In this document: positions 34,001 to 46,347 of the stretch, piece by piece
Numbering within the stretch: the stretch's first letter is position 1
How the letters are laid out: the number at the start of each line of letters is the position of its first letter
NCBI GenBank assembly: GCA_026545225.1
Contig: CM048845.1
Coordinates: 102,234,033-102,298,032 of the forward strand
Reading direction: 5' to 3'
Length of the DNA: 64,000 bases
Source of the DNA: Cornus controversa
Lineage: Eukaryota; Streptophyta; Magnoliopsida; Cornales; Cornaceae
Translations under genes and position numbers: made by a program
Notes under the pieces: generated by a model
Databases searched by the model: none
Told to the model about the DNA's origin: nothing
What the model saw: the letters and a program-made list of their open reading frames with translations, nothing else

Positions 34001-34436
34001 CCTTAATCAATCAATCCCTCTAATGGGTGTAGAAGATTGAAGTTTGTAAAGGCAATCTGATACAATATAGCCGTTGAAGAACGGTTATTGATTTGAACCT
34101 TGAATTGAGGGCTTAATCAATTGGGCTAGTCTAAGTCTATTGGGCTTGTTCTGTAATCCAATAACCTATTGGGCTGCTAATCTAAATGTTTTGGGTTGTG
34201 ACCATATGGATCTCAGTTTATCCCAATTTATGGGCTCCTGTAATTACTCATACATATATATACTTGCTTAATCTTTCGAAAACAAATATATATATATTTG
34301 CAGGCGCTCCATTTTTAATTTTTTATATTTTTAATACCATAATTACCTTTATAAAGCGAAAACTCTTCCTCTCCATCTCTCTTTCATAATGTTTTAGAAT
34401 TCCAACTTCTTCCTTACCTTTTTCTGAATTCCAGTT
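34001..34436. other. Unassigned DNA, then return of the B/C-shared flank
   Basis: 34001-34345 is unrecognised (several TTGGGCT/TATTGGGCTG repeats). From about 34350 the sequence again matches copy B's flank at 29485-29580. Confidence 0.45.
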
Positions 34437-35324
34437 TGTTAGAAATATATAAAAAATTGTACTGATTGAATTAAAATAATATTATGAACAATATATAAAG
34501 GCCTATTTATAAGCACATAATCTTGGTTGCTAAGTAAACTTAGGAGATAAGAAATCCTAGTAGTAGATGGTTTAGGAAATGGTATAAGAACCCAACTTGA
34601 GTTTGGAGCAAGATCTTCAATGCATGTGGCTTGATGGAAGCCAAGCGATCTGGATCTTTTCGGTGAAGACGGCAAACAAAACATGATAATGATATAGCCC
34701 AACCCACAACAATCATTCGATCTAGTCTAAAACAAACAATAAGAGAGTAATCAATTCACGGTGGCAAATGAAGAACTTGTCAAAGAAAAATATCATGGTA
34801 TCACATACCAAAAAAGGGCCAAAAAATCTCCAGAGAACAAAACTCCAGAAGAACAAATCGACGGCCAACAACAGTCTCGTGCGGTGTTGGAGACGTCACG
34901 TGAAACTAGCCCGAGAACATACACCAAAACTAGCGAAATGGTGAAACGACATTGTTTTGGACATAGCCACCGAGGAAGAGCTAGATAATGAAGTTGGTGG
35001 CTGTGGAACATAAATGAAAACTTGTATATATGTATATATATATAAGGTGGAAGCTATTTTCTATAATTGATCACGGAGGATAAAGCTGATGGTGTCATCT
35101 CTAGCGGTGAGGGCGATGGACAATGAAAATTATGAAGAATTAGTAGGCTCTGATACCATGTTAGAAATATAGAAATAATTGTATTGATTGAATTAAAATG
35201 ATATTATGAACAATACATAAAGGACTATTGATAGGCACATAATCTTGGAGGCTATAAACTTAGGAGATAGAAATCCTAGTCCTAGATGGTTTACAAAAGG
35301 GTACAATAAATCCTAGTTGATTTA
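34437..35324 (-). mobile_element. Small LTR-like (TRIM-type) element, degenerate
   Basis: Direct repeats start at 34437 and 35159, each TGTTAGAAATAT..., and are similar over roughly 150 bp (ATTGAATTAAAATRATATTA, TTAGGAGATA, GAAATCCTAGT). Adjacent to the second repeat on the minus strand is TGGTATCAGAGCC (35146-35158), an initiator-Met primer-binding site. The roughly 570-bp interior has no polymerase. The repeats are quite diverged and no target duplication was found, so this is an old broken element. Confidence 0.5.
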
Positions 35325-36411
35325 GAAAAAAATCAAAATAGTAAGTAAAAAATAAAATATTAAATATATTATTTAACACAAATCATTTGTTGAAGGATTT
35401 ATATATTTAAATTATACCTACTTTAAAAGCTTAAGCTTTTGGAGTAGATGGTTGTTGACATGCTTTGACTCTCGAGTTCAAATCTCACTGTCACACATTC
35501 AATTAAAACATGTGTTCGACCAAAAAGAATGTCACATGTGAGGGAGTGTGTTGAACAATTTTAAGCGGAACCATTATAGTCTACTCTTGTTTGAAAACTA
35601 AATTGTGTGTTTGGTAATTAAAATTGAAATACGTGTTGGACCAAAAAAAAAGTCACACGTGAAGGGACGTGTTAAAGGATTTTATGTTTTTGGAACCATT
35701 ATAGACTACTCTTATTTGAAAACTAAGTTGTGTTCGCATAAGCTTAGCACAAAGATTTATTGCCTCTCTTTTAGAATACAAATACAGTTGATTACAATAA
35801 ATGAAAAAGGCAGTGATTTTGTTACTAAATTGAATTATTTTTGCATGAAGTTGGTTAACACGATGGTGGTGGTGTTACTTAGCGTTATTTTGCATGGGTG
35901 TTGATTTTTGATAGAAAGATAGGATGAGACTTAATTGGAGATACTATCCAGAAATTTTAAATTTTAAATGTTGGATAAAATTAAAATGAATTTGAGTGGT
36001 ATTTTTCTTATCTTGAAATATTTCTCTTTTTGGTTGATTTTAATTGTGTAATTAAAAATGAAGGTCTAGTAAGTTTAGTTTTTCGTCAAATTTTAATTCG
36101 AGAGAGAACGATACGGTAAATTTGAGTATCGATACACTCTAATTTCTTTTAAAAAAATTTATATATATATATATATATATACATATATTTATGTTATATA
36201 TATTGTTATTAACATTTTTTTATAAAATATTATGGTTAACAAACAAAATAAGAGTTAAAAGAGTTATATGGCATGAAATCAATTTTGTACTAAATCATTG
36301 TATAATTCTCAATACTTCTTTTTTAAATAAATTTTAAACTTTTCTTAACAATTATACTATGATATTATTGTTGGAAAAGTTATATTTAATGATCAAACTT
36401 GTTTAAAATGT
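35325..36411. other. Intergenic DNA with a diverged direct repeat
   Basis: About 125-bp segments at 35520-35620 and 35650-35745 share GTCACAYGTGARGGRRYGTGTT and GGAACCATTATAG-CTACTCTT. No gene. A (TA)n run lies at about 36162-36190. Confidence 0.55.
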
Positions 36412-36518
36412 AAAGGTCGTACCCCATGCAGAAGGCTCCCATTTTTGGAGAGGTCGCTCCCAAGTGTCAAACCCGAGACATAGCGCATTTGGCGAGGGCA
36501 TTTGTCATCGCACCAAGA
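36412..36518 (-). mobile_element. SINE copy 2, main part (split by a solo LTR)
   Basis: On the minus strand it shares TCTTGGTGCGATGACAAATG and GGGTACGACCTTT with the SINE at 17893-18060, though the middle is shorter. Its 5' tip is displaced to 37734-37742 by the LTR. Confidence 0.7.
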
Positions 36519-37728
36519 TGACGGGTGTAGAATAGTGGATTGATATCGTTGTTTTTCTACACTTCAGACAAAAATAATAAAACCTGCAAAAACTTTACTA
36601 AAAACTGTATAGTAGTAAGCAGGGTCAAACCACTTTCAAGTGAGAATCAGTAACAAGTCTAAAATTCAAAACCTAAATCTCTTGAGATGAAAAATGAATA
36701 TTTAAAAATAAAATTCTGATTTTTTTTATAATAATAAAAACTAATATTAAATGTCTTAGATCAAATGATGGGACAAATTTCAAGGAAAGAGAATTCACCA
36801 CCATGGATCCATACAAAATAAAGGTTTTTAATATTCTTATCTAGTTTTTTCTCCAATAATCAATACACTTCACCAATCCAATTAGAACTTGAAAAGATGA
36901 AGAAAAATATGGAATAAAAAAATGACTTGATTATATATGAGAGAGACATTTCTTTACTTAATCTGATGCACATTGACTAGGTAAACAGAGGTAGGCATTC
37001 TTCGAATTACCATTATTTGGCAAACACGAAAAATCCTCCCTCTAATTTTAGAAAATAAAAATCCAAAATAGAAGAGTAGAAGAATGCTCTTGGGAGGAAA
37101 AAATAGACAAGAAAATAAAACAACTTACTTATACTTCAGCCATGATGGCTTCATCACTCCCTTGAAAAGGATGCTTACGCTTGCATATTAACATAAAACA
37201 AACAAATATAAATGAAACTAATATTCTTCATTGAATCAATAAAACAATTACACTATTTTTTTTTATAATTTCTCTACAATTTTCTAACTCCCTTCACCAT
37301 CCCCTAAGACCTCCTATTTATAGAGTTAGAAGGGAATGATTTAGGTGAAAAAAATTTAAAATACAAAATTTAAAAATAAAAATTCAAAATACAAAATTTT
37401 GAATTTAAATATGTAATATTTGATCTCCATATCTATAATTTGAATTCTGGACTGCAGACATGACCTTGCAAAAAATATTTTGCAAAGTTTTGAACTTGAG
37501 ACCTCTTGTGAAGTAAATTGCATAGAATACCATCTCTCCTACAATTCTTCTTATATTCATATTTGGTTATATATATCATTTTTAGCCCTTTTTTTGTTGT
37601 TTTTCTTTTTATTTGAAAATCAGTTCCTGTAAAACATAAAATGCAAAGATAAGAACAATTAAGTAAAGTAAAATAGTAATTAAAGACTTATTTTGAGATA
37701 TAAAATAGCAAGTTTTGTGCACTTATCA
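36519..37728 (-). mobile_element. Solo LTR, probably Gypsy-type
   Basis: On the minus strand it begins TGATAAGTGCACAAAACTTG and ends CTACACCCGTCA (1,210 bp), with a TATA-like CTATAAATAGGAGG region. It is flanked by CAAGA (36514-36518) and CAAGG (37729-37733), a near-matching 5-bp duplication. No internal coding region or second LTR is present. It sits inside the SINE copy. Confidence 0.65.
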
Positions 37729-37733
37729 CAAGG

Positions 37734-37742
37734 TGCGGCCTT
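37734..37742 (-). mobile_element. SINE copy 2, 5' tip
   Basis: TGCGGCCT continues the SINE head (SINE 1 reads AGGTCGCA on its own strand) on the far side of the solo LTR. Confidence 0.5.
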
Positions 37743-37844
37743 TAAACTCGTAAAGAATGTGTTCTGAACTATTTGAGAAACATCAGATATGTGGCCGAAT
37801 TAACTATGGGAGAAATATAGAATATGTGTTAGAAAAAATATATA

Positions 37845-38306
37845 TGGGTAATGCAAAAAACACCCCGCTATATACAAAATGTGTAAAAACCACTCATTCA
37901 ATTATGTATGTGCATATAACTCCTTACAGTGTAGAAATTATGTACCATTAACCCCTTCAAGCATGTTACCATTCAAAATTAACCGTTGGAGCTTTAAATC
38001 TTTTCTGAAAATTCGAAACTACCTTTTGCTTTAAAAAAAAAATTTATTTATTTATTTATTTTTATTGTCCCATAAGGGCATTTCTTTAAAACTTTTTTGA
38101 AAACTTGAAACTACCATTTGCTTTAAAATTTTTATTTTTATTTTTATCATCCCATAAAGGCATTTTAGTCATTTATGAATTCCGGTACCGAAAAATTGTA
38201 AATTTGTCCTTATTTAAATAATTTTGAAAATACAAGAGTGTTAATTGAATATTAGAGATATTTGCACATTCTGTATATAGCGGAGAGTTTTTTTGTACTT
38301 TACTCA
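37845..38306. mobile_element. MULE-type MITE
   Basis: The left end TGGGTAATGCAAAAAACACC and the reverse complement of the right end TGAGTAAAGTACAAAAAAAC are inverted repeats of about 40 bp, both reaching CGCTATATAC. The flanking 9-mers AAATATATA (37836-37844) and AAATATATT (38307-38315) match at 8 of 9 positions. The 462-bp element has no coding frame. Confidence 0.75.
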
Positions 38307-38315
38307 AAATATATT

Positions 38316-38512
38316 TTAAAATTATGAATATGTTTAAAAAATTGGAACACCTACACGGAATTAAGTATACTAGGAGTATCGTACGGACAAGTATATGAGA
38401 GGAGAGATGGGAATTATGTAAGTGGGTAATTTCATCTTTTCAAACTTTGGCTCTTACATTTTTGTTTCTTTTTCCTTTTTCAAGATTCCGTTAAAGGGTA
38501 AAATGTACATCT
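38316..38512. other. Left flank of the Copia element
   Basis: No gene. It shows no similarity to the 3' flank of any membrane-protein copy, although the right flank of the Copia element does. Confidence 0.6.
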
Positions 38513-39744
38513 TGTGAGTTGCGCGGTGCGGAAGCAGTTTAGTTAATTTAGAGTGAGATGCTAATCCTTAGACCTAGAGGGGGGTGAATAGGTCATCTTG
38601 CCCAATTTTTATGATTGATTAATTACCCACAATTATTATCAATTAAGCATCCAAACCAATCACAAAATAAATAAAACAAGTAAGGAAAAGTTATAGATAA
38701 CACCAGGAATTTTACGTGGAAACCCAAGATGGGAAAAACCACGGGGGTGAGGCAGAAACCCCAGAGAAACCAATCCACTATCTCGAAGCAAAGTACACCA
38801 GACTCTGTCCCAGACTCACACCCACTCCACTCTGACAAGAACTTGATGCGGAACACCTCAGGCTTACAATTGCGACAACACGTCCAACTGCTGCAGACTC
38901 CCGGCTAACGTCACAATTCTTCCAGAAGGGTTGCTGAAAGAACACAAATACTCCGCAAGTATTTTGTTCCCTTCATAGTGATCGTTTCTCTTCCTCTTCA
39001 GATAAAATCTTGTAGTTTGAAGGAACCACCTCTGCTGCTCTTGATCAACCTTTGTAGACTGATGATGTCTTGAAGATTCCGTTGATCAGATGAAGAAGAA
39101 CATCACAACTTAAACACTTCGTGTGTGTGTGCTCTCAAAAATAAAAATCAATGAAGATTTTCTCTCATAAATTCCTCTTTTAGCTCTCAAAAATATATTC
39201 CTGGTTCTGAATATTAAATCATTGAGTTCCTCATCTCTCTCTTTTTGATTGAAGCATAAAGAGATATTTATAAGGTTTAGAATCCTTAGTCTACTTGGAA
39301 AACAAGTTTAAAACACCTAAGGAAAGTTTTAGAGAAGTTTTGGTTGACTAGAAAATCAATTCGGATCAAAAAGGAAATTTTCGCGCATGTCAGCCAAGTC
39401 GGACCGGTCCTAAAAATTGGGGACGGGTGGGACTTTTCAGACATATTGAATTTTCAAAGTCCCGAGATAAGTTGGACCGGTCCTCATTTTTGGGGACCGG
39501 TGGGACTTAGCAAAAACTCAATTTTAATTTTTAAAGCATATTTTTCAAGTCCTAAGCCCACCAAACTTCAAAACATAGTGTCCTCACTCACATACCTGTT
39601 CTAAGTGATGTCCTTATCAAATCCACGGTATCGAGACACCTTCCGTTCAGCTCCGAAGATCGAGACACAAGATCAAACAAAAATTACAACTCGATCAACA
39701 AGTTTTGACACCGAAATTTGCCAATTAGATTTATATATCTCACA
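38513..39744 (-). repeat. Copia 3' LTR
   Basis: In plus orientation it starts TGTGAGTTGCGCGGTGCGG and ends ATATATCTCACA. A polypurine tract adjoins it. Confidence 0.95.
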
Positions 39745-39756
39745 ATCTCCCCCTTT
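39745..39756 (-). other. Copia polypurine tract
   Basis: AAAGGGGGAGAT on the minus strand, directly next to the 3' LTR. A second similar tract (AAAAAGGGGGAGAG) lies at 40125-40138. Multiple tracts are typical of Sireviruses. Confidence 0.85.
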
Positions 39757-41066
39757 GGCAATTTCGTGACAAAACCAACCTAGACAATATGTAATCTACC
39801 CCGCAGCAGAAAAGATAAATTACAATGTTGTCAAAAATAAAAAAACAACTGAGCCAAACTGAGCATTCACTTTGATCTTGAGCTTGTGGCAAATATGAAG
39901 AACACCTATATTCAGCAAATATGATGAACCACGATAATCTGCAAAACAACACTCAAAGATACCTTCGTGAAAGCTTAATAAAGATAAATAAGCATAACCA
40001 TAAGCAAGAATAAAACAAAACATGTAATGCCAATGCTATGTAATGCTCTCTCTCCCTTAAAGATAAATGACTAGACAACTCTCTCCCTGAAAGTCACAAA
40101 GTCTCTCCACTAAATTTTCCAAATCTCTCCCCCTTTTTGTCACAAATTGACAAGGGACTCAAAAGAAATAAAAAAAATAATAAGCAGGAAGCAAGCAAGC
40201 ATATAGAACTTGTATATGTAAACAATAGAAAATATTGACTCCACAAGACTATATGAACACAACAAACTAAAACCAAAGCTTAATCAATTAGTTTCACACA
40301 CTTAGTAAGTGTAGTAAAATCACCATAAATTTCCATAAGCCAAAATATTTCTTTTGCCAATTGTTCAGATTTCCAGACAATATTTCAATGACATTACACT
40401 TACTCAGAAATCAAACAATCAACATGTGCACAGACTTTCATTTTTTTCTTTTATTGTTCCTCGCACATACATATTCGGTGGCTTTCACTCTTACGGGTAG
40501 CCAGCTATTTCCTCAAAACAACTCTTTTCAAAAGATATCTCATTGGAGATTTATGTTGTAGTGGTAGCTTCGAACAAATCCCGAAGGTAGCCTTTTCCAT
40601 AAGAATATGCTCAACAGCAATTTTTCAATTTTTTTTTTTTTTTATTCTTTTCTTTTCCAGCTGTTGATATATATATATATTTTTTTCACTCATCACTCTT
40701 TTTGGTCTTTAGCACAATATTTGAACATTCAATTCCCAAGATAATGCTCTATCACGTCAACACTATCTTCGACCAAAACAATGACATAAAAATAATCCAG
40801 TAAATGTACTCATCATGATTCATCTACTAAACGAAATAAGTAAGCAAAACCAAATTTTTAACTCTTAGCCATAGTATGTTATACACATGTAATCTATGTG
40901 TCACTAATTTCCTTGTGTTCAAACATACTAATTCTAATATGGTTTGCTTAACTTCTCAATAAAAATAAAAATAAAAATAAACCTAAAACTATAAGGTTCA
41001 ATGCATAATCTAGACTCATAAGATGAATATGAAGTTCCTTTCTAGATTATGTCAATGCTATGCAAT
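39757..41066 (-). other. Copia region between pol and 3' LTR
   Basis: 1.3 kb with no convincing frame and repeated CTCTCCC/CTCTCCCCC motifs. Sireviruses often carry either an envelope-like frame or non-coding DNA here; this copy shows the latter. Confidence 0.6.
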
Positions 41067-44000
41067 CTAATCAAGACAACAAATGCCTATAGATTTCCTA
41101 AGGCGATGAAACCTAGAAGCATCTAAAGGCTTTGTGAGAATGTCGGACAAATTATTATCAGTATGCACTTTCTCCAAAGACACGACATTTTGTTCAACTA
41201 GTTCCCTAATAAAATGATGTCGAATGTCAATGTGTTTTGTCCTAGAATGCAAAACTGGATTCTTTGAGATATTAATTGTACTATTGTTATCACAAAAGAT
41301 AGACATTGTACCTTGTTCAATTCCATAATCCAGTAGCATCTGCTTCATCCAAAGTAGTTGTGTGCAACAACTCCCAGCAGCAATATATTCAGCTTCACAT
41401 GATGATAAGGAAACACAATTTTGCTTCTTGCTGTACCATGAAACAAGATTAGTACCAACATAGAAACAACCACCTGAAGTACTTTTCCTATCATCCTTAT
41501 TACCAGCCCAATCAGCATCAGTGTAACCTGCAATCTCAGAATTAGACTCCATAGAAAAACACAATCCATAATTCAAAGAGCTATTGACATATCGAATAAT
41601 GCGCTTGACTGCAATGAGATGTTGTTCTCTAGGATCAGCTTGATACCTAGCACATACTCCTACACTGAATGCAATATCAGGCCTACTTGCTGTTAAATAC
41701 AACAGGCTGCCAATCATACTCCTATATAATGAAGGATCAACTCTCTTAGAATCAGAGTTCTTTTCCAACTTGGAAGAAGTACTCATAGGAGTTTGCACAT
41801 GTTTGGAACCTTCCAAACCAAATTTCTTGACTAACTCCTTTGCATACTTAGTTTGAGATATAAAAATTCCATCATCAAATTGCTTCACCTGGAGTCCAAG
41901 AAAAAATGTTAGTTCACCAACCATGCTCATCTCAAAAGTATTACCCATATCTTTAGCAAATTCATGAACAAGGTTATCAGAAGTAGAACCAACAACAATA
42001 TCATCCACATAGATTTGAGCAACAATCAAATTTTTCCCTTTCCTGATTATGAACAAAGTTTTATCAGCTCCCCCTCTCCTAAAGCCCTTATGTAACAAAT
42101 AAGAAGTCAATTTTTCATACCATGCTCTAGGAGCTTGTTTCAAACCATAAAGAGCCTTTTTCAAATGAAAAACATGATCAGGATTATGAGGATCAACAAA
42201 ACCTTTAGGTTGAGCTACATACACTTCTTCTTGTAAAATACCATTTAGAAAAGCACTTTTAACATCCATTTGAAACAATTTAAACTTAAAGTGACATGCA
42301 AGAGCAAGAAGAAGACGAATAGACTCAAGTCTAGCAACTGGTGCAAAAGTTTCATCAAAATCAATTCCTTCAACTTGAGTATATCCTTGTGCAACTAACC
42401 TGGCTTTATTTCTTATTACAAGCCCATTCTCATCAAGTTTGTTTTTAAAAATCCATTTAGTTCCTATGATGTTCATATCCTTAGGTTGAGGCACTAACTC
42501 CCAAACATCATTTTTCACAAATTGATTCAACTCTTCTTGCATTGCTATAAGCCAATCAGAACTTTGAAGAGCTTCATCAACATTTTTAGGTTCAAATTGA
42601 GCCATATGACATGAGTGTCCTATGTTATCTCGGACTCTACTCCTAGTATTTCTTTCCTCCCATGGCCCTATCACATTAGTTAATGGATGACTACTTCGAA
42701 CCCTAGAACTGCCAGACATTTGGACTTCCTCATGTGGTGTAGGATTTTCTATAGGTGCATGTGTATCATCAACAATTTCATCACCACCTACATGCTCACC
42801 TTCATCCTCAGTTTCACTTTCTTTCTCAACCTCTCTCTCACTAGGTTCACTCTCAGGTAACCCTAAGGTGTTTATACCTTCTTCTTCCTCAGGTTGATCA
42901 TGTATCTCCTTAGGCCTTGAGTCATCAATCACAACATTAATTGACTCCATTACAACTTTAGTGCGACGGTTATACACCCTATACGCCCGACTATTTATTG
43001 CATATCCCAAAAAATATCCTTCATCACTTCTAGAGTCAAATTTTCCTAAATTCTCCCTATCTCTAAGGATATAACATTTACTCCCAAAGACTCTAAAGTG
43101 TTTAATGTTGGGCGTCTTTCCATACCACAATTTATATGCAGTCTTTTCAGTTCCAGGCCTAAAGTACACCCTGTTTAAAACATGACAAGCAGTACTAACA
43201 GCTTCAGCCCAAAAATGTTTAGCTAACTTACTTTCATGAAGCATAGTACGTGCCATCTCTGCAATTGTCCTATTCTTTCTTTCAACTACACCATTCTGCT
43301 GAGGTGTTTTAGGTGCAGAAAATTCATGACTTATGCCAAGAGTATCACAATACTCAATGTAAGGTCTAGGTTCAAACTCACCTCCTCTATCACTCCTAAC
43401 ACGAGTTATTGCATATCCTTTCTCATTCTGAATCCTTTGGCAAATTGACCTGAAGAACACAAAAGCATCAGATTTTTCTCTCAAGAAAGCAATAAAAGTA
43501 AATCTAGAAAAATCATCAACCATTACAAGCATATACTTTTTACCACTTATGCTTTGAGTTCTTACTGGACCCATTAAATCCATATGAATCAGTTCCAATG
43601 GTCTTGAAGTGACTTGATGCTTAAGTCTCTTATGTGACACTCTAGTTTGCTTACCTAATTGACATGGTCCACATACCTCATCTGTTGGCCTTTTCAATTT
43701 AGGCAAACCTCGAACTTGTTCATGATTAGACAAACTTACCAAATCATTGTAATTCACATGACCAAGTCTCCTATGCCACAAAATAGCTTCATCAGTCACA
43801 GCAGAAAAACACATATGTGAAGGATCTGAAAATATCACATAACAATTTTCAGGAGTTCTAGATCCTTTCAAAATACAATCACCCTGCTCATTAGTTACAA
43901 AACATCCATGTTGAGTAAAATTAACTTGAAAACCACTATCACATATTTGACTGATACTCAACAAGTTTGCAGCTAAACCTTTAACATATAGAACATTTTT

Positions 44001-45038
44001 CAATTCACCAAAAGCAGGAAAATCAATTTTACCTTTACCACTTACTTTAGATGCATTGCCATCACCAAAGGTAACAGATCCACCAGTATAATCCTTAAAA
44101 GTGGTAAACAATGTTCTATCCCCAGTCATGTGCCTAGAGCAACCACTATCAAAGTACCAACCTGTAGGACCAAGTGCTCTAAGTGCAGTGTGCATGACAA
44201 AACATTTCAGATTATTCTTTTTCACCCAAACAGTTTCAGATTTTTTATCAAATGATTTCCTAACTGTTTTAGAATCAGAATTATCAGTCTCAAGGGGCTT
44301 TTTCTTCTTATTGCTTAGAACAGAATTAAAGCAATTCAATTTATCAAATTTTTCTTTCAATTCCTGTTGCTTCTTTTCAAGTTCTTTCATCTCATTCAGC
44401 AAAACTCTTGAACTGTTTAAGTTTTTATGTTTTTTCAGTTCAACTTTTCTCTTTTGACACTTGTATTTAATATGACCTATTTGTCCACAAAAATGACATG
44501 TTGGAGCAAGTTTTAGAGCATGAGTAATAATAGAAGGCTTAGTCTCAACTTTCACAAAAATATCTTTTGATTTCAAAAATGAGAATTCCTTTGAAGTTGA
44601 ACACAATTCTTCTTTGTTACTCAAGTTTTTAGAAAAATCCAACTTACCAAATTTGCAAGTGTCAGAGTTAAATTTCTGGAAAGACTGATTAGATTTAACA
44701 AGTTCACAATTCAAGTTATCAATCTTATGCTCAAGTGAATTATTAAACCCTTTAATCTGTTTAACTTCCTGTTCCAGAAATTCAACTTTACCAAGAAGAT
44801 TCATCTTTTCATGTCTAAGTTCTTCTAAATTTTTATTGGTAACATAAACTTCCAATTTGTAAATATCTCTATCAAGTTCAGCAAGTTTCAATTTTTCCAA
44901 CAAATTTTCATAGTCCCTTTTCAACTTAGACCACTCAAGATGCATGCCAGTTATAGAATCAGAAAATTGGGGTAAAACAATTTCCTCATCAAAAGACACA
45001 ACATGAGATATCATGAAATTCACAACTAAATTAACCAA
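41067..45038 (-). CDS. Copia gag-pol reading frame
   Basis: A 1,323-codon frame. In order: a coiled-coil-like gag part (about 30-130), a zinc knuckle [14 protein letters not shown] (181-194), the protease active-site region [14 protein letters not shown] (about 294-307), the pre-integrase domain with HRRLGHVNY (422-430), the integrase core with HMDLMGP and [15 protein letters not shown] (about 485-650), an acidic linker (about 705-790), reverse transcriptase with [15 protein letters not shown] and IYVDDIVVG (about 840-1090), and RNase H with YTDADWAGN and CEAEYIAAG (about 1170-1310). The order integrase before reverse transcriptase defines Copia. Motif style and LTR length point to the Sirevirus (SIRE/Maximus) lineage. 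Confidence 0.93.
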   Translation of the reverse strand: MVNLVVNFMISHVVSFDEEIVLPQFSDSITGMHLEWSKLKRDYENLLEKLKLAELDRDIYKLEVYVTNKNLEELRHEKMNLLGKVEFLEQEVKQIKGFNNSLEHKIDNLNCELVKSNQSFQKFNSDTCKFGKLDFSKNLSNKEELCSTSKEFSFLKSKDIFVKVETKPSIITHALKLAPTCHFCGQIGHIKYKCQKRKVELKKHKNLNSSRVLLNEMKELEKKQQELKEKFDKLNCFNSVLSNKKKKPLETDNSDSKTVRKSFDKKSETVWVKKNNLKCFVMHTALRALGPTGWYFDSGCSRHMTGDRTLFTTFKDYTGGSVTFGDGNASKVSGKGKIDFPAFGELKNVLYVKGLAANLLSISQICDSGFQVNFTQHGCFVTNEQGDCILKGSRTPENCYVIFSDPSHMCFSAVTDEAILWHRRLGHVNYNDLVSLSNHEQVRGLPKLKRPTDEVCGPCQLGKQTRVSHKRLKHQVTSRPLELIHMDLMGPVRTQSISGKKYMLVMVDDFSRFTFIAFLREKSDAFVFFRSICQRIQNEKGYAITRVRSDRGGEFEPRPYIEYCDTLGISHEFSAPKTPQQNGVVERKNRTIAEMARTMLHESKLAKHFWAEAVSTACHVLNRVYFRPGTEKTAYKLWYGKTPNIKHFRVFGSKCYILRDRENLGKFDSRSDEGYFLGYAINSRAYRVYNRRTKVVMESINVVIDDSRPKEIHDQPEEEEGINTLGLPESEPSEREVEKESETEDEGEHVGGDEIVDDTHAPIENPTPHEEVQMSGSSRVRSSHPLTNVIGPWEERNTRSRVRDNIGHSCHMAQFEPKNVDEALQSSDWLIAMQEELNQFVKNDVWELVPQPKDMNIIGTKWIFKNKLDENGLVIRNKARLVAQGYTQVEGIDFDETFAPVARLESIRLLLALACHFKFKLFQMDVKSAFLNGILQEEVYVAQPKGFVDPHNPDHVFHLKKALYGLKQAPRAWYEKLTSYLLHKGFRRGGADKTLFIIRKGKNLIVAQIYVDDIVVGSTSDNLVHEFAKDMGNTFEMSMVGELTFFLGLQVKQFDDGIFISQTKYAKELVKKFGLEGSKHVQTPMSTSSKLEKNSDSKRVDPSLYRSMIGSLLYLTASRPDIAFSVGVCARYQADPREQHLIAVKRIIRYVNSSLNYGLCFSMESNSEIAGYTDADWAGNKDDRKSTSGGCFYVGTNLVSWYSKKQNCVSLSSCEAEYIAAGSCCTQLLWMKQMLLDYGIEQGTMSIFCDNNSTINISKNPVLHSRTKHIDIRHHFIRELVEQNVVSLEKVHTDNNLSDILTKPLDASRFHRLRKSIGICCLD

Positions 45039-45067
45039 AAAAAATCTAACTCAGAATTGAGCAACCC

Positions 45068-45079
45068 GCTCTGATACCA
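45068..45079 (-). other. Copia primer-binding site
   Basis: TGGTATCAGAGC on the minus strand, complementary to the plant initiator-methionine tRNA 3' end, two bases from the 5' LTR. Confidence 0.92.
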
Positions 45080-45081
45080 AA

Positions 45082-46313
45082 TGTGAGTTGCGCGGTGCGG
45101 AAGCAGTTTAGTTAATTTGGAGTGAGATGCTAATCCTTAGACCTAGAGGGGGGTGAATAGGTCATCTTGCCCAATTTTTATGATTGATTAATTACCCACA
45201 ATTATTATCAATTAAGCATCCAAACCAATCACAAAATAAATAAAGCAAGTAAGGAAAAGTTATAGATGACACCAGGAATTTTACGTGGAAACCCTAGATG
45301 GGAAAAACCACGGGGGTGAGGCAGAAACCCCAGAGAAACCAATCCACTATCTCGAAGCAAAGTACACCAGACTCTGTCCCAGACTCACACCCACTCCACT
45401 CTGACAAGAACTTGATGCGGAACACCTCAGGCTTACAATTGCGACAACACGTCCAACTGCTGCAGACTCCCGGCTAACGTCACAATTCTTCCAGAAGGGT
45501 TGCTGAAAGAACACAAATACTCCGCAAGTATTTTGTTCCCTTCGTAGTGATCGTTTCTCTTCCTCTTCAGATAAAATCTTGTAGTTTGAAGGAACCACCT
45601 CTGCTGCTCTTGATCAACCTTTGTAGACTGATAATGTCTTGAAGATTCCGTTGATCAGATGAAGAAGAACATCACAACTTAAACACTTCGTGTGTGTGTG
45701 CTCTCAAAAATAAAAATCAATGAAGATTTTCTCTCATAAATTCCTCTTTTAGCTCTCAAAAATATATTCCTGGTTCTGAATATTAAATCATTGAGTTCCT
45801 CATCTCTCTCTTTTTGATTGAAGCATAAAGAGGTATTTATAAGGTTTAGAATCCTTAGTCTACTTGGAAAACAAGTTTAAAACACCTAAGGAAAGTTTTA
45901 GAGAAGTTTTGGTTGACTAGAAAATCAATTCGGATCAAAAAGGAAATTTTCGCGCATGTCAGCCAAGTCGGACCGGTCCTAAAAATTGGGGACGGGTGGG
46001 ACTTTTCAGACATGTTGAATTTTCAAAGTCCCGAGATAAGTTGGACCGGTCCTCATTTTTGGGGACCGGTGGGACTTAGCAAAAACTCAATTTTAATTTT
46101 TAAAGCATATTTTCCAAGTCCTAAGCCCACCAAACTTCAAAACATAGTGTCCTCACTCACATACCTGTTCTAAGTGATGTCCTTATCAAATCCACGGTAT
46201 CGAGACACCTTCCGTTCAGCTCCGAAGATCGAGACACAAGATCAAACAAAAATTACAACTCGATCAACAAGTTTTTACACCGAAATTTGCCAATTACATT
46301 TATATATCTCACA
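45082..46313 (-). repeat. Copia 5' LTR
   Basis: Same ends and length as the 3' LTR. It abuts the AT repeat just beyond the 3' end of copy D. Confidence 0.95.
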
Positions 46314-46347
46314 GTGTATATATATAGAATCAGACAGCTGGAAGTAC

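Larger units (their letters stand above)
38513..46313 (-). mobile_element. Ty1/Copia LTR retrotransposon, Sirevirus-type, nearly whole
   Basis: A 7.8-kb element read on the minus strand. Both LTRs are 1,232 bp and differ at only about eleven positions (about 0.9%), suggesting an insertion well under one million years old at common plant rates. It has an initiator-Met primer-binding site, one long gag-pol frame, and a long region before the 3' LTR with repeated polypurine-type tracts, as in Sireviruses. It looks nearly whole, with about one break. No target duplication is visible: the five bases outside the ends are CATCT and GTGTA. Confidence 0.95.

Noticed and set aside
44101-44457. 118-codon plus frame within the Copia element
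   Set aside because: Lies opposite the gag-pol frame and has a composition typical of an antisense shadow.
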